Both the position numbers and the translations under genes were made by a program. A stretch of DNA of 64,000 nucleotides, taken from NCBI GenBank assembly GCA_029624675.1, contig JARSSP010000007.1:62001-126000 (forward strand). Direction: 5' to 3'. The stretch comes from Candidatus Contendibacter sp. GTDB lineage: Bacteria > Pseudomonadota > Gammaproteobacteria > Competibacterales > Competibacteraceae. Of this stretch, positions 28,433-38,324 are shown in pieces; the stretch's first letter is position 1, and each line of letters opens with the position of its first letter. Under the pieces are notes generated by a model. It ran no database searches. It saw nothing but the letters and a program-made list of their open reading frames with translations, and was not told the origin of the DNA.

Positions 28433-29446
28433 TCAAGCCGCTGCCTGACAAGACTCCTGAAGCAACCGGAACGCCTTGACCTTTAAATCCATGCCGTCGC
28501 CCAGCAGGGCATAGGCAAGACGGGAACGGTCACCGATGTCTTGATGGTGGTCGCAGTATTCGGTGATCGCGCTCAGCGCGCCCCAGTAGGTCCCCTTGGC
28601 GCCCGGTAGGTCCATGCCCTTCCCGCTCTGGCACAACTGCCGGATGTCAGCCCGCGCCTTTTTGATGGTTCCTGTTTTGGTCTCCCAGGCTTTCAGCAAG
28701 CCGGGATTACTCTGGCCGTTGCGTGGCTGGGCGGGCAAGGGCAGGAGCTTTTCCATCACTTTTCCGAACGAGTCTTCATTGCAGGCTTTTTTCGAGAGGG
28801 CGGTAAAGGCTTGGGTCACCTGATCCAGTTCCTGGAGGGTAGACGCCCAGAAGGCTTGCGCGGCGGCGGCGTGGTCGCGGAACGATCCCTGGTGCGCCCG
28901 GCGGAAGTGTTCTCCCAATTTTTGATCCTTCAGGGCGATGTTCAAGGTGTTTTGGCAGACGACTCGCACCGTGGTCAGGCTGATGGAAATCGCCCACGAG
29001 CCGTCGTGGCTGTTGGCGAACAGGGCGTAAGGTTCGATGAGGTCGCCGCTGGCGATCTGCATGGGCTTGTCGATCTTGGCCAGCAACCAGACCACTTCGT
29101 CATGACCGAGGTAGCCCCCGGTGTGGTAGACCGCTTTGCCCTGCCCGAAGATGGCGTCGAACAGCAGCGCGCCATCCCGGTTTTGCAAGGGGCGGAAGCC
29201 GCGATGCGCCACGCCCAGCACCCGTCCCTCGTGACCGGCGGGACGATCCAGCCGCACGATGGCTTTGCGCTTGGGCACGGGCGAGGGTGGATCGTCGCAG
29301 GTCTGCAAATCCACATCCCCGACTTTCCAATCCAACGCGCCAGCGCGGAGCGCTTCCTCCAAGGTGGCGGGTCTGGCCAGGGCCATCCCTTCTCGATGCC
29401 AGGGAATTTCACCGTAATAGAACATTTCACCGATGTTGGCGGCCAT
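28433..29446 (-). CDS. DUF932 phage/plasmid-like protein
   Basis: A 337-residue protein matching the DUF932/TIGR03299 'phage/plasmid-like protein' family: FYYGEIPWHREG near the N-terminus, LFDAIFGQGKAVYHTGGYL and SLTTVRVVCQNTL in the centre, WGALSAITEYCDHH near the end. Members occur on plasmids and islands and have no established biochemical role. ATG 29446 is preferred; a longer start at 29482 would add 12 residues of low quality. Confidence 0.8.
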   Translation of the reverse strand: MAANIGEMFYYGEIPWHREGMALARPATLEEALRAGALDWKVGDVDLQTCDDPPSPVPKRKAIVRLDRPAGHEGRVLGVAHRGFRPLQNRDGALLFDAIFGQGKAVYHTGGYLGHDEVVWLLAKIDKPMQIASGDLIEPYALFANSHDGSWAISISLTTVRVVCQNTLNIALKDQKLGEHFRRAHQGSFRDHAAAAQAFWASTLQELDQVTQAFTALSKKACNEDSFGKVMEKLLPLPAQPRNGQSNPGLLKAWETKTGTIKKARADIRQLCQSGKGMDLPGAKGTYWGALSAITEYCDHHQDIGDRSRLAYALLGDGMDLKVKAFRLLQESCQAAA

Positions 29447-29478
29447 GGCTGACGTTTCTCCGTTGGATAATGATCGCT

Positions 29479-30171
29479 TCAAGACTCGTTGGGTACTTTC
29501 GCGTCCGATGAATGATCGGGATTCGGTTCATCAGCATCCCGAATCAGCGTCAGGTTGCGGGGATTGCCGAGTTCGTAGCGCTGGCCTACCGGAAACAGGT
29601 CGCCATCCAGGCTGATCGGAATCCGGTCGCGGAAGGCGTGAATCACGGTATCGAACATGGATTGTTCGAATTGGACGCTGACATGGCACGGGCGATTGTC
29701 GATCAACAGTCGCAGGGTGGCGCGGCCATCGAACTGGTCGGGTTCGCGATCCAGGCCGATCACCCAGCCGGTCAGCGTGCAATCCAGGCGCGGCTCGTTG
29801 CGTCGGAATTCGCGAGTGTTATGAGTCACCAGGCTCAAGCCATGCGCCAGCGCGGTGGTGGCGATTTGCATGTCGTTACCGCCGATAAGCTGGCCTTGAC
29901 GTTGCAAATCGGCGCGGAGTTCCGCGTAACGTTCAGAGCAAGTCCGGTCGAACGGCCATTGCGGTAGCAAGGAAAACACTTCGATTTAGGCACGGGCGCG
30001 GGCATAACCTTTCGGGGATAGACGTGCGCCCAATTCCAGTTCAGCCCAAACAATCGAACAAATCGCCACTTCTCCATAAGACAATGCCGCCATGCATTTT
30101 TGAATGCCAGGATAGCGCCCACGGGCGATTTCGATGCAGACATTGGTGTCCAAAAAATATTGGGAATTCAT
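29479..30171 (-). pseudogene. vapC: VapC-type PIN toxin interrupted by an in-frame stop
   Basis: The first 61 codons encode a typical VapC start (YFLDTNVCIEIARGRYPGI, SIVWAELELGARLS) and end at TAA (29986-29988). The same frame continues with the expected second half (VFSLLPQWPFD..., IGGNDMQIATTALAHGLSLVTHNTREF), so one nonsense codon splits the PIN domain. Catalytic acids D8 and the later GGND Asp flank the break. After the PIN fold the frame runs on for about 115 residues of unknown character (RDRIPISLDGDLFPVGQRYELGNP), longer than normal VapC. The ATG overlaps the antitoxin stop (ATGA). Confidence 0.75.
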
Positions 30172-30404
30172 AATGGTTGGACATCATCGAGAGGCGGTTG
30201 CTCGGGCCGGTCTGGAAAATCCGGAGCGCAACCCCAAGCGCGGTCTAGCCATTCGCGCATCAATAGCCGTCCGGTCGCTTCATCGGCGGTATCTAACGGT
30301 AACACGATAATTTCCGCCTCTGCGGTTTCAGGAAAGTCAGCGGGTAAGTCAATCACTAGATGACGGTTTTCCAGCCGTTTTACGATACGATAAGCGCTTT
30401 GCAT
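30168..30404 (-). CDS. vapB: Antitoxin of the vapBC pair
   Basis: A 78-residue protein with an AbrB/VapB-like N-terminal part (YRIVKRLENRHLVIDLPADF) and an acidic C-terminal tail that would wrap the PIN toxin. The stop overlaps the vapC ATG, the normal order of antitoxin then toxin. Since the toxin frame is broken, the antitoxin may now be an orphan. Confidence 0.65.
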   Translation of the reverse strand: MQSAYRIVKRLENRHLVIDLPADFPETAEAEIIVLPLDTADEATGRLLMREWLDRAWGCAPDFPDRPEQPPLDDVQPL

Positions 30405-30466
30405 GATTTTGCGACCTTGAATGGATAGCATGAATAATTCACGGGCTTGGATTGACTAATAGGCCA

Positions 30467-33400
30467 TCAATCCCGCCCTTCGATCACGCGCACGACCTCC
30501 AGCCTTTGCAGGTCGGCGAGCATTTCCTGAATGGGATGGTTGGGAGCGAAAATGACAGTGGCGATTTCGTGGGCGGCGTTTGCCAAGGCCGAGCCATTCA
30601 GGGTGGCTAGTCGGTCGAGTCCGGCCTTGGCGGCGGCGTCAAAAAGGTGGATGTTGGCTTGGTGCAGGTCGTCGGGGAAGAAGAGTTCGTAGACGAGACC
30701 GTTGATAAGTTGCTCGAAAGACGAGGCCGCTGTTCCAAACACTGCACCAGCGGATATCTTGTAAATTGTTCCTACAACTTTCACGCAATCGGCTACAACA
30801 TCACGTAATTCCTTATCGGGCCATGGTATTGGTGCATCGACCATCCTATCTTTGCGAAACTGGACACGGCCACCATTCCATGGGTCACCCCAGCATGGAA
30901 AATTGTGACGGTAATAGTAATCTAATATCCAAGAGTTCATTACACCTAACAGATAGTCGATTTCCTGGTGGAGGATCATAAAACCTGTCTTGTTAATGTA
31001 GAGGCTCTTATCGTCGATAAACGCATGGAGTTCCTTGGATGTTTCATTAAATACCAGCTTACGCTTATCAAATTCTGTCCAATATTCGGCTCCCCATCTC
31101 TGCAAGGCATACCACTCGTACCGTATGCCAGTCTCATCTTGATTGCGGCGAAGTAAACGATCCTTATACTCGATGAGGTGTTTGTAGATTGCGGGGTATT
31201 GCGTCTTCAAAGCCTTCTCAGCTTGGACCGAAGCACCGGATAAAGATAGATCATGGTGAAGTGGAAAATGCCAAGGGATGTATAAGAGCCACTGATCAGA
31301 AAATTCACAGTGCCAACGCAGTATTTCCCGCCCATTAAGGAAAGGCTTGATAACTTCTGCAGATTTCGAATCTTCATCGATCAATCGATTTTTCGTGATT
31401 CCATCAATCACAAAAGCATCATTCAGCCCCGTCTTTATTCCGTAGTAAAATCGGCCCTGTACGATATCATCAAGCCGTTTTCCCGATTTTTTAATTCGTC
31501 CCAATAAATTGTGAACTTGTGAAGGCTCGAATAACCAACCATCATTGGATAAATCCTGTGGACGATAGGATTCACCGCGTTGCGCCAGAACCTGACCGGC
31601 TAGAGGAATTTCGGCAGCCGTTTTGATTGCAACTGCTCTTAGAGTGAGTTGCGGGTTAGGGGTTTTATGTGGCCGCTGGACTACCACAATTGCGGAATCG
31701 ACGCTGGCACCGAAAACTGGTAATTCGCCAAAATCAATGATGGAACGGAGTTGGCCTTCCTTCGCCAATAGGTTCCGTGTCTTGGAACCGTAGCCAGTAC
31801 GCATGAATTTGTTGGAAGAAATATAAGCCAATGTGCCGCAAGGCCGAAGTAAATCGAAGCCGCGTTTATAAAAATAGGTAAATAAATCGGCATTACCATC
31901 AAAAAAATTTCCAAATACTAATCGTAATCGAGGCTTAATATTACGAATTGTGCCGGCATTCACATACGGCGGATTGCCGATCACCACATCGAAACCATCA
32001 GCCAACTGAAACATCCACTCCGGATCAAAGAAATCAGCGGCAGAGTTCTGATCGAAGGGATTCCAATGCACCAGTTGTTTCGCCGCACCCTTGGGCAAAA
32101 AGCGATCCTGCTCCAGTAACCTGGCCAACTCATCGCGCAAGTCAAAAATTCGATCCCGCCATTTGCGTTTGGTTTTGCCGGTACGGGCGGCAAAATAAGA
32201 TTCATTCGCAGCGATTAGAGCTTTTTGTTTTTCATCAATCGCCGGATCGCGCAAACCACCTTGCACAGGCCGATCAATCGGCGTCAGGCTGTCAGCAGCG
32301 ACGATCTTGGTTTCCAGGTTGGGCAGCGCGGTGACGTTGTGATTGGTCTGGGCGGCGTCTACCTTCTGGCTGACGATCAGGGCGATGAAAAAGCGCAGTT
32401 TGGCGATTTGCACGGCGATGGGTTGAATATCCACGCCATGAATGCACTTCTCGATCAGATACAACTTGCGGGTGTAGTCGGCATGATTGGCGCTGGAAAA
32501 ATCCCGGTCAAACTTCTCCAGCGCCGCCTCGGCGGCTTCCACCTTCTCTTCCCGCAAGGCGAGATCGGGAATCTTGTGTGCTTCGGCCAACTGTGCCGCT
32601 AGCGGTGCGCGGTTTTGCTGGCGCCACAGGATATTATTCGGGTCCAGTTTCTTGAGCACATGCACCAGTTTATGCAACACACCCATCGGAAACGCGCCCG
32701 ACCCGCAAGCGGGGTCCAGCACTTTCAGGCTCTCGATAGCGGCGATGAGCACCTTCTTTTCCGGCTCGCCAAAGTCATGTCCTGGTTCGGAATAGGACAG
32801 GAGGCGGCGTAAGCGAACCACAAGGAGGCTTTCCCGCGCGGCGGCTGCATCGCCAGCCTGTCCAGTCGCTTTGCCATCAGGTTCGGATCGAGACAAATCC
32901 AGTTCGTCAGGGGCCGCCCCCAATTCCAACACCTCGTTGATCGGGCGTCCCTTCCTTGCCACCCAACCAGGGTTTTCCACCATCGGCGGGAAAGCGGATA
33001 GCAAATGACGCTCGAAATGAGCGATCAGCGCCTCGTCCACCATGTAATCCACGACTTCGCGCGGGGTGTAAAACGAACCGGACTGCTTGCGGGCCGTGGT
33101 CTGGGTGTCCTCGTTGTAGCTGGCCAGCAGGTTTTCAAACACCTTGCCGAGCAATTCCGGATCGAGCGCGACTTCCTCCTCGACCGGGGTGTTTTCATCC
33201 ACGGTGAACTTGTAACGGTCGAACAGATCGATCAACCCCCGCACCTCGTAATGCTTGCCTTTGGTGCCCAGATCGGCGTTCAGGTCGGCGGTGGCGCTCC
33301 CGAAAAATAGCTTGTTGGGCACAACCGCCTGTGCCTCCTTGCGGCGGGAGAAGCCATCCACCCGCAACACCCAACCGCTGCCTTCCTTGACCGCAAGAGG

Positions 33401-34723
33401 TTTGAGTTCCGGATTGCGCTGGAAATCCTGCTCGGTCAATTCCCGGTCCAGGCACTCGAACAGACCGCCGTTCAGAAACGGAATGGTCGAAAACAGCGCC
33501 AGGACGGCGTCCGTGTCCTTGAACAACTCCTTGTGGCGGTAGACGGAAGGAATCAGGTAATGCCCGCTCGGGCCGCCACTTTTGTTCTCCCCAGCCCAGC
33601 GGCGGCGGTTACCCTGTTCGTCGGTCCCCATCTCGACGTTGAGCGTGGCGAAAAACAGGTTTTGCAGGATCGCCAGATAGTAGTTGCCGGCCTCCGGGTT
33701 CGCCGTGGGGTCGGTCTTCAGCAGTTCCCGCAGCCGGGCGCGGTCGAACAGGTCGGGCGGGATCAGCCCCTTTTCCTTGATAAACCAGACAAAGATCAAA
33801 CGGGTGAGCAGGCGGATAACCGCGACCGCATGACGCTTACCGGCGTCCGCGCCGCCACCTTTGGGAAACTGCACCTGCTTGACCGCCCAGAAATACCAGT
33901 GCGCCAGCCGGGTGTAGAAGTCCTTGTTTAGCGCCTGAATGGACAGCACCGCGATCCAGGCGTCGTACAACTCTCGGAACGTGCTGGGGCGGCGCCGTTC
34001 ACCCAGATTTTCGATGGCCAGATCGACCAGAATATCGAGGTGGGCGCGATGCGGCTCGGCACAGTGGATATCCTTGACGACGGTGATGCGGTTGTCGATC
34101 ACGTCCCGGCTGGGATCACGCAAATGCGTGCGCCGGTCGATGACCGCCAGTGAAACCCGCCTGCCATGTTTGAACAGCACGATGACGGGCATGGGGAAAA
34201 GCCGGTTGAGTTCGCGGGTGATCCCCGCCAGCGCCGTGCGCGACCAGTCTTCGTCCTGCAATTCGATGGCCAGAAATACAAAGGATTGGATGTCATCGAC
34301 CCTCACCCCCGGCCCCTCTCCCACAGGGCGAGGGGAGTCAGCCGCCCTCACCCCCGGCCCCTCTCCCACAGGGCGAGGGGAGTCAGCCGCCCTCACCCCC
34401 GGCCCCTCTCCCACAGGGCGAGGGGAGAGAAGGAAAGTGCGTTGCCGTTCGGCCAGGCTGGGAATGTCCTCCCCGGTGATTTGGAACAGGAAGGTACAGC
34501 GGCGCCAGCGGGCAACCTGGGCCTTGTCCCGGTTGAAACCGTTCGCATTCGGGATGTTGGCGAGGAATTCATCCGCCGTGTGGCCGAAGTCGGCGGTGTG
34601 GTCGCTCTGATAGCCCAACTCGGCCAAAAACCGGATCGCGGCGTCTTCCAGCGAACGATTTTGAAAATCGGCCAGGGCCGTCTGAATCGCGGCGCGGCGC
34701 TGGGAATGTTCGAACTCAGCCAT
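30467..34723 (-). CDS. Eco57I-like DNA adenine methylase / restriction-type protein
   Basis: A 1418-residue protein. The N-terminal ~300 residues are a conserved region of large island methylases (FLAIELQDEDWSRTALAGITRELNRLFPMPVIVLFKHG). The methylase core has AdoMet motif I VLDPACGSGAFPMGVL and catalytic motif IV IGNPPYVNAG, followed by a target-recognition region and a helical C-terminus. Its start overlaps the helicase stop by 8 bases. Probably methylates adenine in DNA to mark self DNA, with the PLD-SNF2 partner as effector (inference). Three tandem copies of a 45-bp intergenic repeat are translated inside the N-terminal domain (34300-34427). Confidence 0.85.
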   Translation of the reverse strand: MAEFEHSQRRAAIQTALADFQNRSLEDAAIRFLAELGYQSDHTADFGHTADEFLANIPNANGFNRDKAQVARWRRCTFLFQITGEDIPSLAERQRTFLLSPRPVGEGPGVRAADSPRPVGEGPGVRAADSPRPVGEGPGVRVDDIQSFVFLAIELQDEDWSRTALAGITRELNRLFPMPVIVLFKHGRRVSLAVIDRRTHLRDPSRDVIDNRITVVKDIHCAEPHRAHLDILVDLAIENLGERRRPSTFRELYDAWIAVLSIQALNKDFYTRLAHWYFWAVKQVQFPKGGGADAGKRHAVAVIRLLTRLIFVWFIKEKGLIPPDLFDRARLRELLKTDPTANPEAGNYYLAILQNLFFATLNVEMGTDEQGNRRRWAGENKSGGPSGHYLIPSVYRHKELFKDTDAVLALFSTIPFLNGGLFECLDRELTEQDFQRNPELKPLAVKEGSGWVLRVDGFSRRKEAQAVVPNKLFFGSATADLNADLGTKGKHYEVRGLIDLFDRYKFTVDENTPVEEEVALDPELLGKVFENLLASYNEDTQTTARKQSGSFYTPREVVDYMVDEALIAHFERHLLSAFPPMVENPGWVARKGRPINEVLELGAAPDELDLSRSEPDGKATGQAGDAAAARESLLVVRLRRLLSYSEPGHDFGEPEKKVLIAAIESLKVLDPACGSGAFPMGVLHKLVHVLKKLDPNNILWRQQNRAPLAAQLAEAHKIPDLALREEKVEAAEAALEKFDRDFSSANHADYTRKLYLIEKCIHGVDIQPIAVQIAKLRFFIALIVSQKVDAAQTNHNVTALPNLETKIVAADSLTPIDRPVQGGLRDPAIDEKQKALIAANESYFAARTGKTKRKWRDRIFDLRDELARLLEQDRFLPKGAAKQLVHWNPFDQNSAADFFDPEWMFQLADGFDVVIGNPPYVNAGTIRNIKPRLRLVFGNFFDGNADLFTYFYKRGFDLLRPCGTLAYISSNKFMRTGYGSKTRNLLAKEGQLRSIIDFGELPVFGASVDSAIVVVQRPHKTPNPQLTLRAVAIKTAAEIPLAGQVLAQRGESYRPQDLSNDGWLFEPSQVHNLLGRIKKSGKRLDDIVQGRFYYGIKTGLNDAFVIDGITKNRLIDEDSKSAEVIKPFLNGREILRWHCEFSDQWLLYIPWHFPLHHDLSLSGASVQAEKALKTQYPAIYKHLIEYKDRLLRRNQDETGIRYEWYALQRWGAEYWTEFDKRKLVFNETSKELHAFIDDKSLYINKTGFMILHQEIDYLLGVMNSWILDYYYRHNFPCWGDPWNGGRVQFRKDRMVDAPIPWPDKELRDVVADCVKVVGTIYKISAGAVFGTAASSFEQLINGLVYELFFPDDLHQANIHLFDAAAKAGLDRLATLNGSALANAAHEIATVIFAPNHPIQEMLADLQRLEVVRVIEGRD
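34300..34427 (-). repeat. Three tandem 45-bp repeats inside the methylase gene
   Basis: Two full units and one partial unit (34300-34344, 34345-34389, 34390-34427), each starting CCCTCACCCCCGGCCCCTCT on the plus strand. On the coding strand they give the peptide SPRPVGEGPGVRAAD repeated. They are inserted in frame between ERQRTFLL and IQSFVFLAIEL, two segments I expect to be nearly contiguous in homologues. Confidence 0.9.
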
Positions 34724-37700
34724 GATTCGCTGCCTTGTCGTTATTCTTGATGACCAGCCACGCGATCAGGTCAAAATCCGTGGTGGACTTGACCTGCCGG
34801 GACGCGCCGATCAACTTGCCACCGCGTCCAGCAAAGAGATTGCCCATATTTTTCTTGCCGAACTGGGCCACGATGGCGGCCACCGCCTTATCCAGCAGCG
34901 CGCTATAGCGATTCATGTCCGCGCCGTTTTGGGTTTCGGCGTCGAACCCTTGGCAGAGAGTCGCATAAGGTTCGGTCCGGCCCTGACAGAGCAGCCGGAA
35001 CAGTTCGAGAATCTGCTTCGGCGCGGTGAAGTTGTAGCGCACCTCGCCATCGTCCCGGATATACACCAGAAAATAGGGTTGCAGCGGATTGACCGTTTCG
35101 CTGCCGGCGCCCTCCTGGCGCTGCCTGAGGCAATAAATCGCCCCCGGTTGCACGGCGGTGAAGTCGGGATGCGGCGGCACGACCGCATAGAGGCCCAGCG
35201 GCGCGTCCTCCAGCTTGCGGCGGTTGGCCTCGATGTAGCGCGCCAACTCCATGCGAAAATCGTCCAAGGTAAATTCGTTCAGCGCCACCGACTCGTTGAA
35301 ATCCTCCAGGTCCAACACCTCGTCCTTCAGTCGGAGCAATTGCTTGTCGCGGTAGTGCAAATCCTCCTGAATCAGTTCCTCCAAATCCTTGGCTTGCAGG
35401 ATGTTGTCCTCGGCGGTGGTGGCCAAATCCACCAGCGCCATGCGCGCTTCGACCCGGTTTTTGAGATTGATATACTTGTTGAGATCGGGCGTCGGCCAGA
35501 AGTTGATCAACTGGATTGCGTCATTCAGGCTGCCGATCCGGTCGATGCGGCCGAAGCGCTGGATGATCCGCACCGGGTTCCAGTGAATGTCGTAATTCAC
35601 CAGCAGGTCGCAATCCTGGAGATTCTGGCCCTCGGCAATGCAATCGGTGGCGATCAGGATGTCGATTTCAGCCTGCTGCGGCATGGATTTCATTTTGTCC
35701 CGCTGCTTGGCGCGTGGGGCGAAATTGACCAGGATTTCGCTGAACTCCGCCCGGCCCAAGGTGGCGCGGTTGGGCCGGGTCCCGCCGGACACCAGGGCAA
35801 TATGCACGTTCAGGTCGCTGGCCAGGCGCTCCAACTGCTCGTACAGATAGGCGGCGGTATCGGCAAAGGCGCAGAAGACGATAACCTTGCGGTTGGCTTC
35901 GCCGCGCCGGTTGAATGTTGGGTTTTTGATCTTGCGTTCGATGAGCGTCTTCAGTTTGGCGAGCTTGGCGTCCCGTTCGGGAATCACCGCCTGGGCCGCC
36001 GCCGCCAGCAACGCCAGTTTCTGCTTATCGGCCTTCAGGTCTTTCAGCCAATCATCCACCCGCAAATGAGCCATGTTGAACTTCAGCTTGGCGCCCACTT
36101 GAAAGGCTTGAACCAGCTCATCGTCTTCTTCCCCCGGTTCCAGGAACAGATCGGGTTGCACCGCTTCATCATTCAGTTGCGCCTGATGGTCCTGGAACGC
36201 TTTCAGCCGCCGTTCCAAGTCTTCGATCTTGGCCACGGTGCGCTCCATGGTGATCCCGAAGGAATGCACCGAACTTTCCAGCCGCTTGAGGAAGTTCACC
36301 TTCATCATCCCGATCAGGAAGCCCTCGCGCGCCACTTGGGAAAAATTCCGTATTTTCTTTTCCTCGTAATGGGTCTTATAGGCATCCTTGACATACTTGG
36401 AAGGGTTGAACAGCGAAAGCTGATAATCCGAAATCTCGTCGTTCAAACGGTCGTAGGAAGGAAAGCGCTCCTTTAAATCGATCAAGGAGAACACCGATTC
36501 CGGTTTGTTGCGGGTCGGAAACCGTCCGATTTGCGTCAGCGACGATTGGTAGTATTTTTGGAGATGCTTGCGGGAGCGGGCGATGGTCAGTTCGTCCAGC
36601 AAGGTGAAAAAGCTGGCCGACAAGCGTTCCATCAGCGCGTGCGCATCCCGCTCGCCCGGCTGCCTGGCCCATTCCATGAAGGTTTTTTGCGCGACCGCCA
36701 GCGTGGTCTTCAAGCTCTGGATGCCGAAGGAGTGGGCAAACGCCGCATCCTGGCCTTCGGTGACCAGATAAATCTGATTGCGCAGGTCTTGCAGATCGTT
36801 GTTGACCGGGGTGGCGGACAGCAACAGCACCTTGGTTTTGACGCCGCCCTGGATGATGTCCTGCATCAGCCGTTCGTAACGGCTCTTCCTGATGACGTTG
36901 CCTTCCTCGTCCCGCTGGCCCCGGGTGTTGTTGCGAAAGTTGTGCGATTCGTCGATGACCACCAGATCGAAGTTGTTCCAGTGGATGGTCGCCAGATCGA
37001 GGCCATCCACCCGCCCGGAATCCCGCGACAAATCGGTGTGGGACAGCACCGTATAGGCGAAACGGTCTTTCAGGAAGGGATTGAGTTCGCTGTTGTTCTG
37101 GGCGAGATAGACCGTCCAGTTATCGCGCAGCTTCTTCGGGCACAGCACCAGCACCCGATGGTTGCGCAGCTCGAAGTATTTGATGATCGCCAGCGCCGAC
37201 CAGGTTTTCCCCAGACCGACGCTGTCGGCCAGGATGCAGCCGTTGTGGGCGTTGATCTTGTGAATCGCCCCCTTGACGCCATCCTTCTGAAAATCGAACA
37301 ACGCCTTCCAGACTTGGGTATCGATGATCGCAGTTTGGTCGAACAGGGCGGAATCGGCGGCCTGGCCGGACAGGAACTGCTCGAAGACGTGGAACAGGGT
37401 CTTGAAATAGACGAATTCGGGCGCGGGATCGACGTAGAGTTGTTCGAGATACCGCAAGACCTGTTCCTTGACATCCTCGACCTGCTTTTCATCGGACCAG
37501 ATTTCATCGAACCACGCCTTGAGATCGGCCCGGTCCCGGTCGCCGTCCACCACCAGATTGAGTTCGATATTGGAAGTGGCCGCCAGGCCCAGGCCGCGTT
37601 GCGTGAAATTGGAACTGCCGAAAATGGCATGGTCGCGCCGGCCATCGTCGATGTGATAGAGCTTGCCGTGCAGGAAATTGGCCTGGCGGATCGAGCGGAT

Positions 37701-38036
37701 TTCCGCCTTGGCGCGCAGCCAGTCGGCGCATTGCCGGGCCACGGCCTTCTGCGGCAACCGATGGGCCAGCGACAAGCCTTCATCTTCGATGTTGAACGCC
37801 TTGGGGTCGGTCTTGTCGGGATCCAGCGCGGTGATGAAGCTCGGCTCGCCGAACAGAAAGCGTAGCCCCTGAATCTGCCCCAGTTCGACGGCCAGCGCCT
37901 CGTAGGCGTAAATCGTGAAATAGGCGGAAACGATGGACAGCCGGCTACCGGGACCGATCCTGTCTTTCAGGAACCGGGCGACGGAACCACGGGTGTGGTT
38001 GTCCCGGATGCTGGAATAGGAGAGAGAGCCTGTCAT
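34716..38036 (-). CDS. PLD-domain SNF2-family helicase (island defence type)
   Basis: A 1106-residue protein. The N-terminal phospholipase-D-type region has one HKD motif (FLHGKLYHIDDGRRDHAIFGSSN, about 120-143). A SNF2/SF2 helicase follows with Walker A ADSVGLGKT, DESHNF motif II, LLLSATPVNN, and C-terminal motifs IATDCIAEGQNLQ and RIIQRFGRIDRIGS. The C-terminal extension is unassigned. Encoded with the Eco57I-like methylase in one operon (8-base overlap). The combination of a PLD nuclease, a translocase and a methylase recalls DISARM-like and other restriction-related defence systems, but none of the DrmA/B proteins is present. ATG 38036 begins a coherent PLD domain; upstream codons look non-coding. 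Confidence 0.85.
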   Translation of the reverse strand: MTGSLSYSSIRDNHTRGSVARFLKDRIGPGSRLSIVSAYFTIYAYEALAVELGQIQGLRFLFGEPSFITALDPDKTDPKAFNIEDEGLSLAHRLPQKAVARQCADWLRAKAEIRSIRQANFLHGKLYHIDDGRRDHAIFGSSNFTQRGLGLAATSNIELNLVVDGDRDRADLKAWFDEIWSDEKQVEDVKEQVLRYLEQLYVDPAPEFVYFKTLFHVFEQFLSGQAADSALFDQTAIIDTQVWKALFDFQKDGVKGAIHKINAHNGCILADSVGLGKTWSALAIIKYFELRNHRVLVLCPKKLRDNWTVYLAQNNSELNPFLKDRFAYTVLSHTDLSRDSGRVDGLDLATIHWNNFDLVVIDESHNFRNNTRGQRDEEGNVIRKSRYERLMQDIIQGGVKTKVLLLSATPVNNDLQDLRNQIYLVTEGQDAAFAHSFGIQSLKTTLAVAQKTFMEWARQPGERDAHALMERLSASFFTLLDELTIARSRKHLQKYYQSSLTQIGRFPTRNKPESVFSLIDLKERFPSYDRLNDEISDYQLSLFNPSKYVKDAYKTHYEEKKIRNFSQVAREGFLIGMMKVNFLKRLESSVHSFGITMERTVAKIEDLERRLKAFQDHQAQLNDEAVQPDLFLEPGEEDDELVQAFQVGAKLKFNMAHLRVDDWLKDLKADKQKLALLAAAAQAVIPERDAKLAKLKTLIERKIKNPTFNRRGEANRKVIVFCAFADTAAYLYEQLERLASDLNVHIALVSGGTRPNRATLGRAEFSEILVNFAPRAKQRDKMKSMPQQAEIDILIATDCIAEGQNLQDCDLLVNYDIHWNPVRIIQRFGRIDRIGSLNDAIQLINFWPTPDLNKYINLKNRVEARMALVDLATTAEDNILQAKDLEELIQEDLHYRDKQLLRLKDEVLDLEDFNESVALNEFTLDDFRMELARYIEANRRKLEDAPLGLYAVVPPHPDFTAVQPGAIYCLRQRQEGAGSETVNPLQPYFLVYIRDDGEVRYNFTAPKQILELFRLLCQGRTEPYATLCQGFDAETQNGADMNRYSALLDKAVAAIVAQFGKKNMGNLFAGRGGKLIGASRQVKSTTDFDLIAWLVIKNNDKAANHG

Positions 38037-38324
38037 CTCGAACCCGCCTTTGTGGTACAGGCATCGGCGCGACGGGCGACCGGCGCCGCGCACATCCATC
38101 TTGTTTGCATGGTTCCTCACGCCTTGGGTGGAGGGCCAGTCCTCGTTCTCCTCGAACCGCACCCGTACCGGGTTGGGCAGATTGTTACGTCCAATTGTAG
38201 AAGAGGGGGCTATACTTGGCTCGAAAAGCGGGTTCAGACAGGCCGAATCCATGCTGGAGATGGGTCTATCGGTCGCTCTGGGGTCTATAAAACAACAGTC
38301 TAATCAGCATGATGAGAACGACCC

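Noticed and set aside
34722..37865. Long plus-strand frames opposite the PLD-SNF2 helicase
   Set aside because: They mirror the helicase codons; only the minus strand shows Walker and HKD motifs.
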